Positions 27,875 to 36,761 of a stretch of 64,000 nucleotides of DNA are shown here, piece by piece. The DNA comes from Nostoc sp. 'Peltigera membranacea cyanobiont' 210A. Lineage in GTDB: Bacteria > Cyanobacteriota > Cyanobacteriia > Cyanobacteriales > Nostocaceae. A model generated the notes under the pieces. That model saw only the letters and a program-made list of their open reading frames with translations. It was not told the origin of the DNA and did not search any database. The stretch covers positions 248,487 to 312,486 of the forward strand of contig NZ_NOLJ01000007.1 of the NCBI RefSeq assembly GCF_002246015.1, given 5' to 3'. The position numbers and the translations under genes were made by a program. Position 1 is the first letter of the stretch, and the number at the start of each line of letters is the position of its first letter.

Positions 27875-30800
27875 TCAATCCTCAGCTTTTTTTGAATATA
27901 CAGCAGTGCTACCATTCAATGACACTGCTTCTACTGGTACTTCTTGATGCCGATTTGGTTTGATAAATTGCTCTGTTGTCGTTTTAATCACGATATACAA
28001 AATCGGGACGACAAACAAACTCAAGAAAGTAGCGATTAACATCCCACCAAAAACTGCTGTTCCCAAAGATTGCCGACTTCCTGCACCAGCACCTGTAGCA
28101 ACAGCTAACGGAAAAATCCCTAAAAGTGTAGAAAAGCCAGTCATCAAAATTGGACGTAACCGTTCTTGTGAAGCCTCAATTACTGCTTTAGTAATTGAAA
28201 GACCTTGCTCTCGTAATTGGTTAGCAAATTCCACAATCAAAATCGCGTTCTTACTAGCTAAACCGATCAACATTACTAGACCAATTTGACAGTAAACATC
28301 ATTAGCAAAGCCCCGCATTGATTGAGCTATGAGCGCTCCGAAGATAGCTAAGGGAACTGATAACAGAATGATAAAGGGGTCAACATAGTTCTCGTATTGA
28401 GCGGCTAGTACCAAAAACACAAAGATTAATCCTAATCCAAAGATCAGGGGTGCTAAACTACCAGAATCTATTTCTTCTAATGCAGTTCCTGACCATTCAT
28501 AACCATAACCTGCTGGTAAAACTTCTTTAGCAACTTGTTCCATTGCTTTAATTGCGTCTCCAGAACTAGAGCCAGGGGCGGCAGCACCATTAATTTCAAT
28601 TGAGCGGAACAGATTGTAGTGATTTATCGTTTGCGCTCCCACCGTCGAAGTAACTGTGACTAAGTTACTCAAAGGAATCATTTGATTTTTTTGAGAACGA
28701 ACGTATAGTTTGCCAATATCTTTTGGGTTGGACCGAAACTGTTGATCTGCTTGAATATATACTCGGTAATTGCGCTGCTGGAGATTGAAATCATTCACAT
28801 ATTGCGATCCCAAAGCAGTTTGTAATGTACTGAAGACATCATCTATGGAAACTTGCAATGCTTTGGCTTTATTGCGGTCTACTTCCACAAGTAATTGTGG
28901 TGTATCTGCGGCAAATGTACTAAATACAGCCTGTAATCCTGGTGTTTGATTGGCGCGACCTAGCAACTGACCCATTGACTGGACTAGATTTTGTAAGCCA
29001 CTGTTACCTCTGCGGTCTTGCAGTTGAAAGACAAAGCCACCAAAGTTGCCTAAACCCTGAATTGGTGGCGGATTCACAGGAAATACCCTGGCTTCTGGGA
29101 TTGCCAATAACTTCCCTTGCAAGCTGCCAATAATCGCCTGTACTGATTGATTGGGTTTTGAGCGCTCGTCCCAAGATTTTAAAGTTGTAAATATGATGCC
29201 ACTGTTAGCTGTGCTACCACTAAAACCAAATCCTCCGATCGCAAAAGTCCCCAGTACTTCTGGAATTTGGAGAATTTCTTTTTCTACCTCTGCAATCACA
29301 TCGCTGGTATATTGCAGCGAAACTCCTTGAGGCCCTTGGATAATTGTGATGAAGTAGCCTTCGTCTTCATCGGGTAGAAAGGCGGTTGGTACTGTGGTGT
29401 ACAGCCAAGCAGTCATACCCAAGGAGACGATAAACAACCCGATAATGACACTTTTGAAGCGGGTGAGAAAATTCAGCGATCGCTTATAATTATGCTGTGC
29501 CCAGTCGAGAAAGCGATTAATGTGGCCAAAAATCCAACCCAGCCAGCCTGAAGGTGTTTGTCCTTGACGCAGCAACACCCCACACAAAGAAGGTGTCAGA
29601 GTCAAAGCCAAAAAAGTCGAAATCGCAATGGAAAAGGCAATAGTAAGAGCAAATTGCTTATAAAGTGCGCCTGTAGTTCCTGGAAAAAATGCCACTGGTA
29701 TAAACACCGCCATCAATACCAGTGAAGTTGCAATCACCGCCCCAAACAGTTCCGCCATTGATTCGCTGGCGGCTCGGCGAGGACTTATACCTTTATCCTT
29801 AATAAAGCGGCTAATTTGCTCCACTATAACGATCGCATCGTCTACCACCATCCCAGATCCTAAAGTTAGACCAAACAAAGTCAAACTATTCAAGGAAAAG
29901 TTAAAAACTTTGACGAAGGCAAATGTCCCAATTAAGGAAAGTGGAATTGTCAACGCTGGAATTAAGGTAGTTCGCCAGTCCTGCAAGAACACAAAAATTA
30001 CAATTACAACCAGCACCACCGATTCAATCAAAGTCTTGACCACTTCTGCCAAGGACTCTTCTACAAAGGATGTCGTGTCAAAAGCTACCTCATATTTCAG
30101 CCCTGGGGGAAAACTCGGAGCTAATCGCTTTAATTCGGCTTTGACTCCCTTAGCCACATCCAAGGCATTACTGCCAGGAACTTGATAAATCCCTAAACCG
30201 ACAGCATCCTTACCACCAAATCGCAGAAATGAACTGTAGTTTTCTGCACCCAGTTCTGCTCTACCCACATCTTTGAGCTTAACTAATGTGCCATCACCTT
30301 CAGTTTTGAGGACAATTTCTTCAAATTCTGATGGTTCTGTTAATCGGCTGACAGCACGCACATCAAGTTGATACCTTTGTCCTTCAGGAGCCGGTTCTTG
30401 TCCAATTCTGCCTGCACCAACTTGCAAGTTTTGTTCGGATAGGGCATTCGCTACATCTTTAGTCGTGAGTCTCCGACTAGCAAGGCGACTCGGATCTAAC
30501 CACAAACGCATTGCGTAGCGGCGTTCACCAAAAATTTGAGCGTTGCTCACGCCTTTAACTCTTTTTAAAGCATCTGCTAAATAAAGGTCAGCATAGTTAC
30601 TTAAGAATATATTGTCGTACTCTTTATTTTCAGGGTATAAACCAATTGCTAAGAGAATGTTGCTAGACTCTTTTGATACCCGCACTCCCGTGCGTTGCAC
30701 ACTCTCTGGTAGTTGCGGCTGGGCAACAGAAACACGATTTTGCACATCCACAGCCGCAATATCTTTATCCCGTGAGGAATCAAAGGTGGCTGTAATGGTA

Positions 30801-31066
30801 CTCGTACCATCGTTACTACTGCTAGAAGTCAGATATCTGAGTCCCTCAACCCCGTTGATTTGCCTTTCTAAGATATTGGTAACGCCGCTTTCTACGACTT
30901 CTGCACTAGCTCCGCTATAGTTGGAAGTGACGGTGATTTGGGTGGGACTAATTTCTGGGAACCTAGCGATCGGCAATGTTGCAATACTGATTAATCCTAT
31001 TAGAAGGATGAGGATCGCACATACCGACGCAAAAATTGGCCGCTTAATAAAGAAGTCAACAAACAT
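27875..31066 (-). CDS. RND multidrug efflux transporter, HAE1 (AcrB-like) family
   Basis: This 1063-residue inner-membrane proton antiporter has two sets of six transmembrane helices with large periplasmic loops. The N-terminus MFVDFFIKRPIFASVCAILI is classic. The proton-relay Asp pair is in GSGMVVDDAIVIVEQ (helix 4). Repeats FGALIAQSMRGFANDVYCQIGL and GLASKNAILIVEFANQLRE mark the second half. It works with the upstream adaptor and an outer-membrane TolC protein, which is absent here. The preceding gene ends 121 bases upstream across a simple-repeat spacer. Substrates are likely hydrophobic drugs or toxic metabolites. Confidence 0.95.
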   Translation of the reverse strand: MFVDFFIKRPIFASVCAILILLIGLISIATLPIARFPEISPTQITVTSNYSGASAEVVESGVTNILERQINGVEGLRYLTSSSSNDGTSTITATFDSSRDKDIAAVDVQNRVSVAQPQLPESVQRTGVRVSKESSNILLAIGLYPENKEYDNIFLSNYADLYLADALKRVKGVSNAQIFGERRYAMRLWLDPSRLASRRLTTKDVANALSEQNLQVGAGRIGQEPAPEGQRYQLDVRAVSRLTEPSEFEEIVLKTEGDGTLVKLKDVGRAELGAENYSSFLRFGGKDAVGLGIYQVPGSNALDVAKGVKAELKRLAPSFPPGLKYEVAFDTTSFVEESLAEVVKTLIESVVLVVIVIFVFLQDWRTTLIPALTIPLSLIGTFAFVKVFNFSLNSLTLFGLTLGSGMVVDDAIVIVEQISRFIKDKGISPRRAASESMAELFGAVIATSLVLMAVFIPVAFFPGTTGALYKQFALTIAFSIAISTFLALTLTPSLCGVLLRQGQTPSGWLGWIFGHINRFLDWAQHNYKRSLNFLTRFKSVIIGLFIVSLGMTAWLYTTVPTAFLPDEDEGYFITIIQGPQGVSLQYTSDVIAEVEKEILQIPEVLGTFAIGGFGFSGSTANSGIIFTTLKSWDERSKPNQSVQAIIGSLQGKLLAIPEARVFPVNPPPIQGLGNFGGFVFQLQDRRGNSGLQNLVQSMGQLLGRANQTPGLQAVFSTFAADTPQLLVEVDRNKAKALQVSIDDVFSTLQTALGSQYVNDFNLQQRNYRVYIQADQQFRSNPKDIGKLYVRSQKNQMIPLSNLVTVTSTVGAQTINHYNLFRSIEINGAAAPGSSSGDAIKAMEQVAKEVLPAGYGYEWSGTALEEIDSGSLAPLIFGLGLIFVFLVLAAQYENYVDPFIILLSVPLAIFGALIAQSMRGFANDVYCQIGLVMLIGLASKNAILIVEFANQLREQGLSITKAVIEASQERLRPILMTGFSTLLGIFPLAVATGAGAGSRQSLGTAVFGGMLIATFLSLFVVPILYIVIKTTTEQFIKPNRHQEVPVEAVSLNGSTAVYSKKAED

Positions 31067-31187
31067 AGTTTAAAAATTGGGCTTTGGGTATTTGGTATTT
31101 GGCATGAGGCATGGGGCATTGGGCATTGGTTATTTCCCTCCTGCTCCTCTGCTTCTCTGCCCCCGTGCCCTCATCTTCGCTCTTCAG

Positions 31188-32774
31188 TTAAGGCTTCTGG
31201 CTACCAACTTCTTGTGTTTCAGGAGTAATGGGAGCGCCATTGGTTAAGTTAAGAATGCCGGAAACAACAATTTTGTCCCCCGTTTTTAGTCCTTCGATAA
31301 CTTGATAATTATTCCCCTCAATAACTCCTAATTTCACCGGTTTTTGTTGAGCTACTAAAGCTGGCGCTCCAGGTTTAGACTTTTCTTGCGGCGCTTGCGC
31401 CACAAATACAAAAGTCTCTCCACCCAAGCGAGATATTGCTGTAACTGGAATTAAGATTCCTGGACGTTCATTCCAGATCACTTTGGTTTGCACTGACTGA
31501 AGATTAAGCAGTCGATTTCTCGAATTGCCAAAGTTGGCTTTTACCAAAACTGTCTGCGAAGCGGAAGTAGCATTTGGGGAGATAAAACTGATTTTACCCG
31601 TTGCGATGGGTTTGTCTTGGACATCCAGCATTTGCACAGGTAAGCCCAAGCGCAACTTTCTGGCTTCAGTTACGGGAACGGAAATATTCAGTTCTAAAGA
31701 GTCGTTTCTGGTTAGTGTAGTCAGTTGATCTGCTTTTTCCACATAATCTCCCACTTTTGCTGGAATATCACCAACAATGCCAGTGAAAGGTGCAAGGACT
31801 TTTGTGTATTGCAGTTGGACTTGAGCGGCTTGGAGTTGTCCAGCTGCTTGAGTTACTTGCGATCGCGCTTGGGCAATTTCTTCTGGACGCGAACCATTTT
31901 CTAGTTGTCTTAAGTTTTGTTTCTGTTGTTCCAAAGCACCACCTAGCTCATTAACACTCGATCTTCTGCTTTGGCGGAGTTGATCTAAGCGTTTCTGGGC
32001 TACGACTAGGGCAGCTTCAGCACTTTGCTGTTCTTTGACATATCCTTCTAAGGTATCTTGGGAAACTGCTCCCTCTTTTCTCAATTGTGCATATCGCTTG
32101 GCGCGTGACTGTGCTAGTTCCACATCGGATTTAGCTGACTGAATTTGAGCCTCAGCCTGAGCAATTTCTTCTGGTTGCGATCCCGATTGCGCATCTCTAA
32201 AGCGAGCTTGGGCTTGGGTTAACTGCGCTCTAGCTTGGGCAACTTCTTCTTGTCGCGTACCTGCTTTGAGTTCAGCAAGACGTGCTTGGGCTTGTTGGAG
32301 TGCGCCTCTAGCTTGTAACAATTGAGCTTGGACATTATCACTTTGCAGACTAATAATGACTTGTCCTTGTTGAACGCGGTTGCCCTCTTGGATGAAAATC
32401 TCGGTAATTCGCCCTTCAACCTGTGGCTTGATGATTACTGAACGTGGAGCCTCTAAGGAGCCAATAAACTCCGAACTTTCTTGAACGGTTTCAGTTTTCA
32501 CTGTCGCTAGCTTGACCGGAACTGCTCTAGGTTGAGCAGCATTTGCTTCAGCACCACCTGGTGCATTGCTAGCATTACTAGTTTGCCACCAGCGCCAACC
32601 AAAACCAACACCTGAAATTAATAGGATAATTCCCAAGATTAGAGGCCAACGCCGTTTTTCAGGTGGCTTAGGCGATCGCTGTGGCAATTGTTGCGACTCT
32701 TGACTAGAATCAGTAACAGCAGGCTGTTCTATTTCAATGGGTAAGGGAGAGTCAGGGAACTCAGAATGGGACAT
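31188..32774 (-). CDS. RND efflux periplasmic adaptor (membrane fusion protein)
   Basis: This 528-residue adaptor has a cytoplasmic Pro-rich tail (about 1-42), one transmembrane anchor (about 43-62, WPLILGIILLISGVGFGW), a barrel-sandwich/lipoyl half (PQVEGRITEIFIQEGNRVQQ) and a long alpha-hairpin coiled coil (about 150-310). The other lipoyl half (YTKVLAPFTGIVGDIPAKVG) and beta-barrel with membrane-proximal domain follow. The hairpin contains internal heptad-like repeats RQEEVAQARAQLTQAQARF and SRPEEIAQARSQV, making it longer than in AcrA. It is first gene of the pump operon. A decayed TetR gene lies about 380 bases upstream in the same orientation. Confidence 0.92.
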   Translation of the reverse strand: MSHSEFPDSPLPIEIEQPAVTDSSQESQQLPQRSPKPPEKRRWPLILGIILLISGVGFGWRWWQTSNASNAPGGAEANAAQPRAVPVKLATVKTETVQESSEFIGSLEAPRSVIIKPQVEGRITEIFIQEGNRVQQGQVIISLQSDNVQAQLLQARGALQQAQARLAELKAGTRQEEVAQARAQLTQAQARFRDAQSGSQPEEIAQAEAQIQSAKSDVELAQSRAKRYAQLRKEGAVSQDTLEGYVKEQQSAEAALVVAQKRLDQLRQSRRSSVNELGGALEQQKQNLRQLENGSRPEEIAQARSQVTQAAGQLQAAQVQLQYTKVLAPFTGIVGDIPAKVGDYVEKADQLTTLTRNDSLELNISVPVTEARKLRLGLPVQMLDVQDKPIATGKISFISPNATSASQTVLVKANFGNSRNRLLNLQSVQTKVIWNERPGILIPVTAISRLGGETFVFVAQAPQEKSKPGAPALVAQQKPVKLGVIEGNNYQVIEGLKTGDKIVVSGILNLTNGAPITPETQEVGSQKP

Positions 32775-33096
32775 CTTCGTTTTCTCGTCTTGTGGATTTA
32801 GACTTGGGCAATCTACTCTTCGCTAAAAAAGCATTATCTGAATAGTTTTTTAGCCCTTTTTTCTCTATGTTGGTGACAAATATGTTTGGGTATTTGGGCG
32901 ATCGCTCACGATGTCTAGCACCTAAAATGAAGCAATTTTGTTCAGCACATTATGGTTGATTTGTACATTACTTAACTCCGTTCAATTTCTTAAAGTGTAA
33001 TTTATAGTTTTTTGTTAGTCAGTATAAACCCAGTGCCTTAGCTCAGAGAGAAAGCACGGTTCATGTTGTTGCAGCTAAAGCGCTTATGCCTGTAAA

Positions 33097-33149
33097 GCGT
33101 AGGCGTAGCCCGCCGTTCGCGTAGCGTCTCGTAGAGAAGGCATCGCTTC
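33097..33149. repeat. Nostoc dispersed repeat cluster
   Basis: Segments GCGTAGGCGTAGCCCG and GTTCGCGTAGCGTCTCGTAG belong to a short-repeat family also seen near 1279, 3081 (inside the histidine kinase gene), 33490, 46035, 48481, 50722 and 63028. The cluster abuts the end of the TetR relic and probably disrupted it. Confidence 0.65.
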
Positions 33150-33154
33150 GGTAA

Positions 33155-33289
33155 TTAGAGCAAGTTAGTAGTTGCTTTTCTGTTTTGGAAATGACGAAAT
33201 AAAGTTACCTCATTGACCGCAGCAACACCAGCAATTTCTCGTGTTGTCGCTGTGGTTAAACTTGCCGTTGCAAATACCTTAGTTGCTGA
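33155..33289 (-). pseudogene. Remnant of a TetR-family regulator (HTH region only)
   Basis: Between two in-frame stops the minus strand encodes SATKVFATASLTTATTREIA continuing GVAAVNEVTLFRHFQNRKATTNLL. This is the unmistakable N-terminal helix-turn-helix of TetR regulators (A-VFA, TTREIA, VNEVTLFRHF). No start codon, no upstream helix 1 in frame and no ligand-binding domain can be found; a dispersed-repeat cluster replaces the continuation. TetR repressors are commonly encoded next to RND pumps, so the pump operon downstream (same strand) may have lost its local repressor. Confidence 0.75.
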
Positions 33290-33696
33290 CTACATCAAGG
33301 ATGCATAAGTTTGTGCCGTACTTGACGCTAAGTTTTCTATGAGTGTCTGCAAGCGCTTGCTTGCATTATAACCACATAGCAGACGAGATTGGTATAAGTT
33401 ATAGATGAGTTTATCGCCCTTGAGTACTAGTGAATACTGATCTTAAGGAAGAAAAAAGTCTGGAGCGATGCTTTGTTTACGAGACGCTTGTCTGCGACAC
33501 GCTACGCGTAGCTTTACTTCTTTGCAGGAAGGAGTAAGCCTACGCTGATTAATTCATCTGTCTTAATCAAAGTTGCGAGTTTCATCAAGTTATCCTCACC
33601 AAGAACGACGTGCAATCAGCCAGTGTTCTCTAGATTCCTATTTTTGAGCAGTCTCAACTTCCTACAGTTAGTTCACCCGATCGGTTGATCTTTAAC

Positions 33697-33712
33697 TCAC
33701 CCGAATGGGTGA
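33697..33712. terminator. Hairpin downstream of the glycosyltransferase gene
   Basis: TCACCC (33697-33702) pairs with GGGTGA (33707-33712). A second small hairpin with CCC-AATC-GGGG lies near 33723-33734 and runs into GTTTTGTCTGTGTAGCC. Together they probably end the minus-strand gene that stops at 33776. There is no clear T tract on the minus strand. Confidence 0.35.
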
Positions 33713-33775
33713 TTTAATTTATCCCAATCGGGGTTTTGTCTGTGTAGCCAACGAGTGAGAAATCCTCAATCCCCT

Positions 33776-35065
33776 TCAACCATCTACAACTGATTTTTTA
33801 GAATCGAATTTTGGTAAAATCCCCACAGTTGATTTTCGGTTGGTAACAATATGAGAAAAAAGCCACTCATAGCGATCGAGCGCTTGCTCTAAGGAATAGT
33901 TTTCTTCGGCAAATTGTCTTCCTGTGTTACCTAGCTTCCTCCCTAGAGCCGGATTAGCATATAAATCATGCACCGCCGCGGCCATTGCCTGGGGCGATTC
34001 TGGTTCAACAACTATCCCACCACCGCTGAGTTCGATGGCTTTAGCAGCAGTACCAGTGGCGGGAACTGAACCCACAATTGGGCGACCACTCGCCAACAAA
34101 AGTGGTATTTTTGAAGGCATATTGAACGAAATCACATTGTGCTTTTGCACAATTAGCCCGACATCAGAAGCTGCTAGCATTTCAGGTAGTTTTTCTCGCG
34201 GCTGTAACGGTAGTAGCAAAACATTATCAGCTCCATTTGATAGACAATATTCCTGCAACCTTTGCAATGCTCTTGATTCCCCAACAATGACAAAGACAAT
34301 ATCTTTGATATGACGTAAACAAACGGCTGCTTCGATTACTGTCTCTAAACCTTGCGTTAGAGCAATGTTGCCTGAATAAAGCACTACGAATTTCCCATCT
34401 AATTGATGGTTAGATATCCAAGAGTTGCTCTGTTTCGGTAACGGGCGAATGAAATTTACATTTACCCAATTGGGAATACAAACGATTTTATTAACCGGTA
34501 CTCCCTTATTTACTAAATTCTCCCGAAACCCATCAGTGATCACACTAATAGTGTGTGCAGTCCGATATGCAAATTTCTCTAAAGCTGCAAGAGTTCGGAT
34601 CATCCACTTGTTTTTTAATAGCCCGATACGCACAGCAGCTTCTGGTAAAATATCTTGCACATTTAGAACTACTGGGCAGTTGTATAACCAGCCCAATGTT
34701 GTTGCTGGCAACGTACCTAGTAGCGGCGGGACTGTTAAAATAATCACATCTGGCCGCCCACCTTTAAAGGCTTGGGGTAAGCTCGTGAAAACAAAGCTCA
34801 ACTCCAGCAACAGCCGATCCACGAGGTTAGGTTTAGACTTAATTCGCACGTAACTTCGCGCAATTGTGACGCCGTTTTTTTGTTCCGTAAGATACCATTT
34901 ATTCTGATACCCATCGTAAATTTCGCGCTGAGGATAGTTGGGCATTCCCGTAATCACTCGCACTTGATGACCTCGCTTTACTAGTCCTTCTGCCAATTCA
35001 GTCATTAACGGAGCAATTCCAATTGGCTCTGGATGATAGTTGTAGGAATAAATCAGAATATGCAT
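33776..35065 (-). CDS. WcaI-type glycosyltransferase family 4
   Basis: This 429-residue GT-B glycosyltransferase starts MHILIYSYNYHPEPIGIAPL, characteristic of the colanic-acid WcaI group. The N-terminal acceptor domain includes PDVIILTVPPLLGTLP and VLNVQDILPEAAV. The C-terminal GT4 domain has VVLYSGNIALTQGLETVIEA, FVIVGES, and the donor-site segment PSKIPLLLASGRPIVGSVPA with the nearby ELSGGGIVVEPE. It transfers a sugar, probably during exopolysaccharide synthesis; donor and acceptor are not deducible. It is alone, flanked by large gaps. Confidence 0.9.
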   Translation of the reverse strand: MHILIYSYNYHPEPIGIAPLMTELAEGLVKRGHQVRVITGMPNYPQREIYDGYQNKWYLTEQKNGVTIARSYVRIKSKPNLVDRLLLELSFVFTSLPQAFKGGRPDVIILTVPPLLGTLPATTLGWLYNCPVVLNVQDILPEAAVRIGLLKNKWMIRTLAALEKFAYRTAHTISVITDGFRENLVNKGVPVNKIVCIPNWVNVNFIRPLPKQSNSWISNHQLDGKFVVLYSGNIALTQGLETVIEAAVCLRHIKDIVFVIVGESRALQRLQEYCLSNGADNVLLLPLQPREKLPEMLAASDVGLIVQKHNVISFNMPSKIPLLLASGRPIVGSVPATGTAAKAIELSGGGIVVEPESPQAMAAAVHDLYANPALGRKLGNTGRQFAEENYSLEQALDRYEWLFSHIVTNRKSTVGILPKFDSKKSVVDG

Positions 35066-35389
35066 GAACTATTTATGAATTTTGTGAAGATAGCATGAGA
35101 CGATCGGATGACTTAATGAATAGCCAGTGGGGGCTGCTATTTTTATTATTTACAGAATTTTTTTGCATGAAGTACAAAGCTAGCTTTTTGGAAGCAGTAG
35201 GCAGAGATAGAAACTGTTTATATCTGATTTGTATCCCTGCATTTTGTTACCTCATTTATTTACAAATGCTGTATTTTGACTGATTAAATTGTTTGATTAA
35301 AAAAAATGTGTTAAACATTGGTTAGAAATTTTCTTCATAGTTTTCACAAGATAATTTTTGTACTGCATAAAACACTTAAAAATTAAAAT

Positions 35390-35509
35390 ATGACTTTGTA
35401 TACACAGGTTAGGCTATTGAAATATAGACTTTATTTTCTAGTGATGATGACAATAGTTGGTCTGTTTATCTCCGAACTAATGCCTCAATTTATACTTGGA
35501 GAATTGTAA
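35390..35509 (+). CDS. Doubtful 39-residue single-membrane-span peptide
   Basis: The frame ATG 35390 to TAA 35509 encodes MTLYTQVRLLKYRLYFLVMM and continues TIVGLFISELMPQFILGEL. A basic start is followed by one hydrophobic helix of about 18 residues and an acidic end, the general form of small thylakoid subunits. It matches no small photosystem or cytochrome subunit I know, and no ribosome-binding site precedes it. It may be chance. Confidence 0.2.
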   Translation: MTLYTQVRLLKYRLYFLVMMTIVGLFISELMPQFILGEL

Positions 35510-35851
35510 CATTATATTCACTGTTATGCATATAACCCTCATTCCGCCTTTTCAACTGGCACATGAAGTATTTTGAACCAAGTTATCAGTATTGTATTCA
35601 TTAAGCAAAATCCAACTTTTTGAGTAGTTCAAAGGCACTGAGCAAAACAGTGTTGGGTGCTGAGTCATAAATGCTGGGGTAAAAGTAAAAATTAATTTCA
35701 CTCAGCCCTGAGCTTTGTAAAAGTGTTGATGACAAACTAATAGACATTTGGTGAAATTAAATATGCGTTATCCAGAATCCTTGTATAGACTTAGCAGTGC
35801 TACGTCTCTAAATTTTTTTTACTCATATTTCTAATGAGGTTATATGATAAC

Positions 35852-35877
35852 CCCACTAGTTAACTGAACTAGTAGGG
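35852..35877 (-). terminator. Hairpin downstream of the PEP-CTERM gene
   Basis: CCCACTAGTT pairs with AACTAGTAGGG around a short AACTG loop, with one mismatch. It lies about 55 bases after the stop of the minus-strand gene at 35931. The 3' flank is only moderately T-rich. Confidence 0.45.
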
Positions 35878-35930
35878 CTAGAATAGAGATTCAGTAAATT
35901 TGGCAAGCTCTGACTAGAAAGCCCTAATTT

Positions 35931-36509
35931 CTAGTAAGAGGCTTGCTTTTTCTTGAAAGTTGAAGCTACACCCAAACCAGCAAATGCTAGCAAACCCAAG
36001 AGAGAAGCAGGCTCTGGGACTTTGGACACTTGAATAGAGCCGGAATTTTGATCCAGTGTTGTTGACGTTCCCTGTTGATCGATATCCTGACGTAAAAACA
36101 AAGAGTCGCCAACCGTTCCCTGGAAGAAATATTCTCCAATTACACCCGTTCCTCCGGCGACATCAAAGGGGCCAAATAATGTCTGAGTGGAAGTATTAAA
36201 ATTGAAAGCGAAGAAGTTAGATTCTGATACTCCACCACTAACGGTGTTATAGGTTCCCAGAAGATTTTTAGATGGGTCTAAGAAAGAGACACTCAAGGAT
36301 TGTAAAAAATTGGTGGCTCCACTACCAAGTTCTGAAATGATTGTTGGTGCTGTAGTTTCGTCGTAGCTGAATGAACCTGTTGCTGAGTAACCAGCATCAC
36401 CTTGCCAGTTAAAGTTTAATTCAATAGCTTGGGCTGGGTTGTTAGCACTAGTAGCGATCGCAACACTGGTTGCTACGATCGCGGTGATTTTGGCGAAAAT
36501 ATTTTTCAT
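35931..36509 (-). CDS. PEP-CTERM sorted exported protein
   Basis: This 192-residue protein has a signal peptide (MKNIFAKITAIVATSVAIAT, cut near AQA) and the C-terminal sorting signal VPEPASLLGLLAFAGLGVAS followed by basic FKKKQ, recognised by exosortase/PEP-CTERM systems. The mature part is a beta-rich domain with Asn/Ser/Gly repeats and no catalytic motif. The start is set at 36509 because GGAG lies 8 bases upstream; an in-frame ATG at 36536 is less likely. It is likely cell-surface or matrix associated, with unknown binding. An isolated gene. Confidence 0.88.
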   Translation of the reverse strand: MKNIFAKITAIVATSVAIATSANNPAQAIELNFNWQGDAGYSATGSFSYDETTAPTIISELGSGATNFLQSLSVSFLDPSKNLLGTYNTVSGGVSESNFFAFNFNTSTQTLFGPFDVAGGTGVIGEYFFQGTVGDSLFLRQDIDQQGTSTTLDQNSGSIQVSKVPEPASLLGLLAFAGLGVASTFKKKQASY

Positions 36510-36761
36510 GGTCATAACTCCAAAATTGATTGTCATAATGCATATATCAATGCATCAATCAACACTAAGCTTACGATAGAAATATATATCCGTAAATACC
36601 GCACAAAATACGGTATGTAATGTAATGAATTTATGAAGAGAAGCACTTGTTTTATAAAGTTTTGCATAAAATGTCAAGTCTATGATTCAGCTAAAAATCA
36701 CGAGCGATCGCCTGAGAATAACTGATAAAGTTGAGCTACGCAAAGTTGAAAACAGTGTTAT

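Larger units (their letters stand above)
32775..33775. other. 1-kb gene-poor region with repeats and a regulator relic
   Basis: There is no intact gene. The region holds the pump promoter near 32780-32900, a dispersed-repeat cluster (33097-33149), a TetR remnant (33155-33289) and another dispersed repeat near 33480-33515. It also holds a minus-strand 23-codon frame at about 33530-33598 (MKLATLIKTDELISVGLLL) preceded by GAGG, and hairpins near 33697-33745. The short frame is probably a gene fragment. Confidence 0.55.
35066..35930. other. Intergenic region with one doubtful small frame
   Basis: About 865 AT-rich bases between a glycosyltransferase and a PEP-CTERM gene. The only coding candidate I can see is the small hydrophobic frame at 35390-35509. 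A terminator hairpin lies at 35852-35877. Confidence 0.5.

Noticed and set aside
27744-27878. N-terminal extension of the carotenoid oxygenase
   Set aside because: Those 45 codons overlap the RND stop region and do not resemble the family; the Met at 27743 begins the conserved part.
35095-35283. 62-codon plus-strand frame
   Set aside because: No ribosome site, no recognisable motif, and overlaps the expected promoter of the divergent glycosyltransferase gene.
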